Part shown: piece by piece, positions 62,954 to 64,000 of the stretch
How the letters are laid out: each line of letters opens with the position of its first letter
Position numbering within the stretch: position 1 is the stretch's first letter
From: Taeniopygia guttata
Taxonomy: Eukaryota; Chordata; Aves; Passeriformes; Estrildidae
Assembly: GCF_048771995.1 (NCBI RefSeq)
Contig: NC_133027.1
Span: 101,306,501 to 101,370,500, forward strand
DNA length: 64,000 nucleotides
Direction of reading: 5' to 3'
Notes under the pieces: generated by a model
What the model saw: only the letters and a program-made list of their open reading frames with translations
Told to the model about the DNA's origin: nothing
The model's database searches: none
Position numbers and translations under genes: made by a program

Positions 62954-64000
62954 CTAAGACAGACAGAAATATGACTTGCTTTTGCTGTCATACGTCTTCA
63001 AAACTGAGAGGTGTTTTGTAATTTTTTTTATTTGTTTCTCAACAAAAGCCCATGAAGACACTTATTATCCTAAATCCCACTTCTAAGGAGACAACTTGAA
63101 CGTCTCTTATCAGATATTTCATTCCACACTGTATTGCCTGCTTGCTGACACACGACCAGGAGTGCTAGAAGAGTCATCTCCACATGTGCCCTGATACATC
63201 TCAGGTTTACATTACATTGGGAGTCCACTGTAACAAAGTCTACAATGTCTTGTAATGAACCTCCTACACATAGTTATGTGCCATATTTATAAACACTACA
63301 CTGTATTTTATGCCTAAAGATAGAGATGTCAAGAACCTGGGGAAAAAAAGGCGGAAAAGTTGGCTGAGGGCCTGCCTGTGCACCCAGGAGTCAGGGATTA
63401 CCACCACCTGAAATGAATCATTGATGCAATTGTACTAATGAAGTGTGGTGCACTACTAGTGGAAGTAAAGATGTGCCCTTACTTATCACATTTTGCTTTG
63501 AAGCTCATGTGGAAAATCAGATTTTAGAGAATACATCCTCTCAGTCCTTGGGATGTCTTGATCTATATTTTTAATTGCTTTCTCTGTAAAACTGCAATGG
63601 TGAAGAAAGCCACTGAAAGAATAAAGGGGGCCAGGGCAAACCTGAAGAGATCATAATGACAGACACCAAAAAATTTACAGTTCAGTTCAATTTTCTGAAT
63701 GAAAGTGGAGAATCCAAACTTGCAGCATTCTTCCCACAGGAAGCAATTACACAGACATGAGAAAAGAGCTTTAGATGTCAAATTTTCTCCAGTCAGGTAC
63801 TGAACAGTAGAGAGCTTATGTTCACCATTACATTTTGTGCACTACTCTTCAGACTGACCTAGGAAATTCTGTAACTGCCTGACACAATGACAATGGCTCA
63901 ATTTTCCTCCTCTAGTTTTTTCTTTTTTTTTTTTTTTGCAAACATCTTTCTGATTTTCCTGACTCTCTTTATACTTGGATCGTGCATCTTTTACAAAATG
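62954..64000 (-). other. EML4 intron 8, 3' part (continues past the window edge)
   Basis: No upstream EML4 exon is visible. The sequence is unique and AT-rich, with a T15 run at about 63925-63939. Confidence 0.8.

Overview
The window looks like a piece of a bird genome. The only recognisable interspersed repeats are a few CR1 LINE 3' ends, repeats are otherwise sparse, the DNA is AT-rich and non-coding with GC rising only at some exons, and the one recognisable gene is a vertebrate microtubule-binding protein gene. Lineage within birds cannot be settled from the sequence. A turtle or crocodilian is less likely but not formally excluded.

Right half (about 33.4-64 kb, minus strand): this is the 3' part of EML4, echinoderm microtubule-associated protein-like 4. 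Fifteen coding exons were read directly from the sequence, from 62953 down to the stop codon at 35789. Every intron is GT-AG, reading frames join without a break, and together the exons encode 664 residues plus stop. By comparison with the human gene structure as I remember it, they correspond to exons 9-23. They cover most of the tandem beta-propeller (TAPE) domain and the acidic C-terminal tail. The promoter, the coiled-coil N-terminus and the HELP motif lie beyond the right edge. A 3' UTR of about 2.4 kb probably ends near two AATAAA signals at 33428-33447. The introns hold three CR1 fragments, an (AT)28 microsatellite and a compact CpG-rich patch around exon 10.

Left half (1 to about 33.4 kb): I recognise no protein-coding gene. 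Open frames there are short, overlap on both strands and look like chance. The region holds one clear CR1 3' end, simple repeats, two perfect inverted repeats (17-bp and 12-bp arms), several GC-richer patches and a few exon-like segments that cannot be assigned to a gene. COX7A2L, which lies tail-to-tail with EML4 in human, was looked for by its conserved C-terminal coding sequence and was not seen.

Nothing here looks like a new multi-gene system. The points most worth checking are the intragenic CpG cluster at exon 10, the 12-bp tandem expansion in the EML4 tail, the absent expected neighbour, the long hairpin at 18.4 kb and the exon-like open segment at the left edge.
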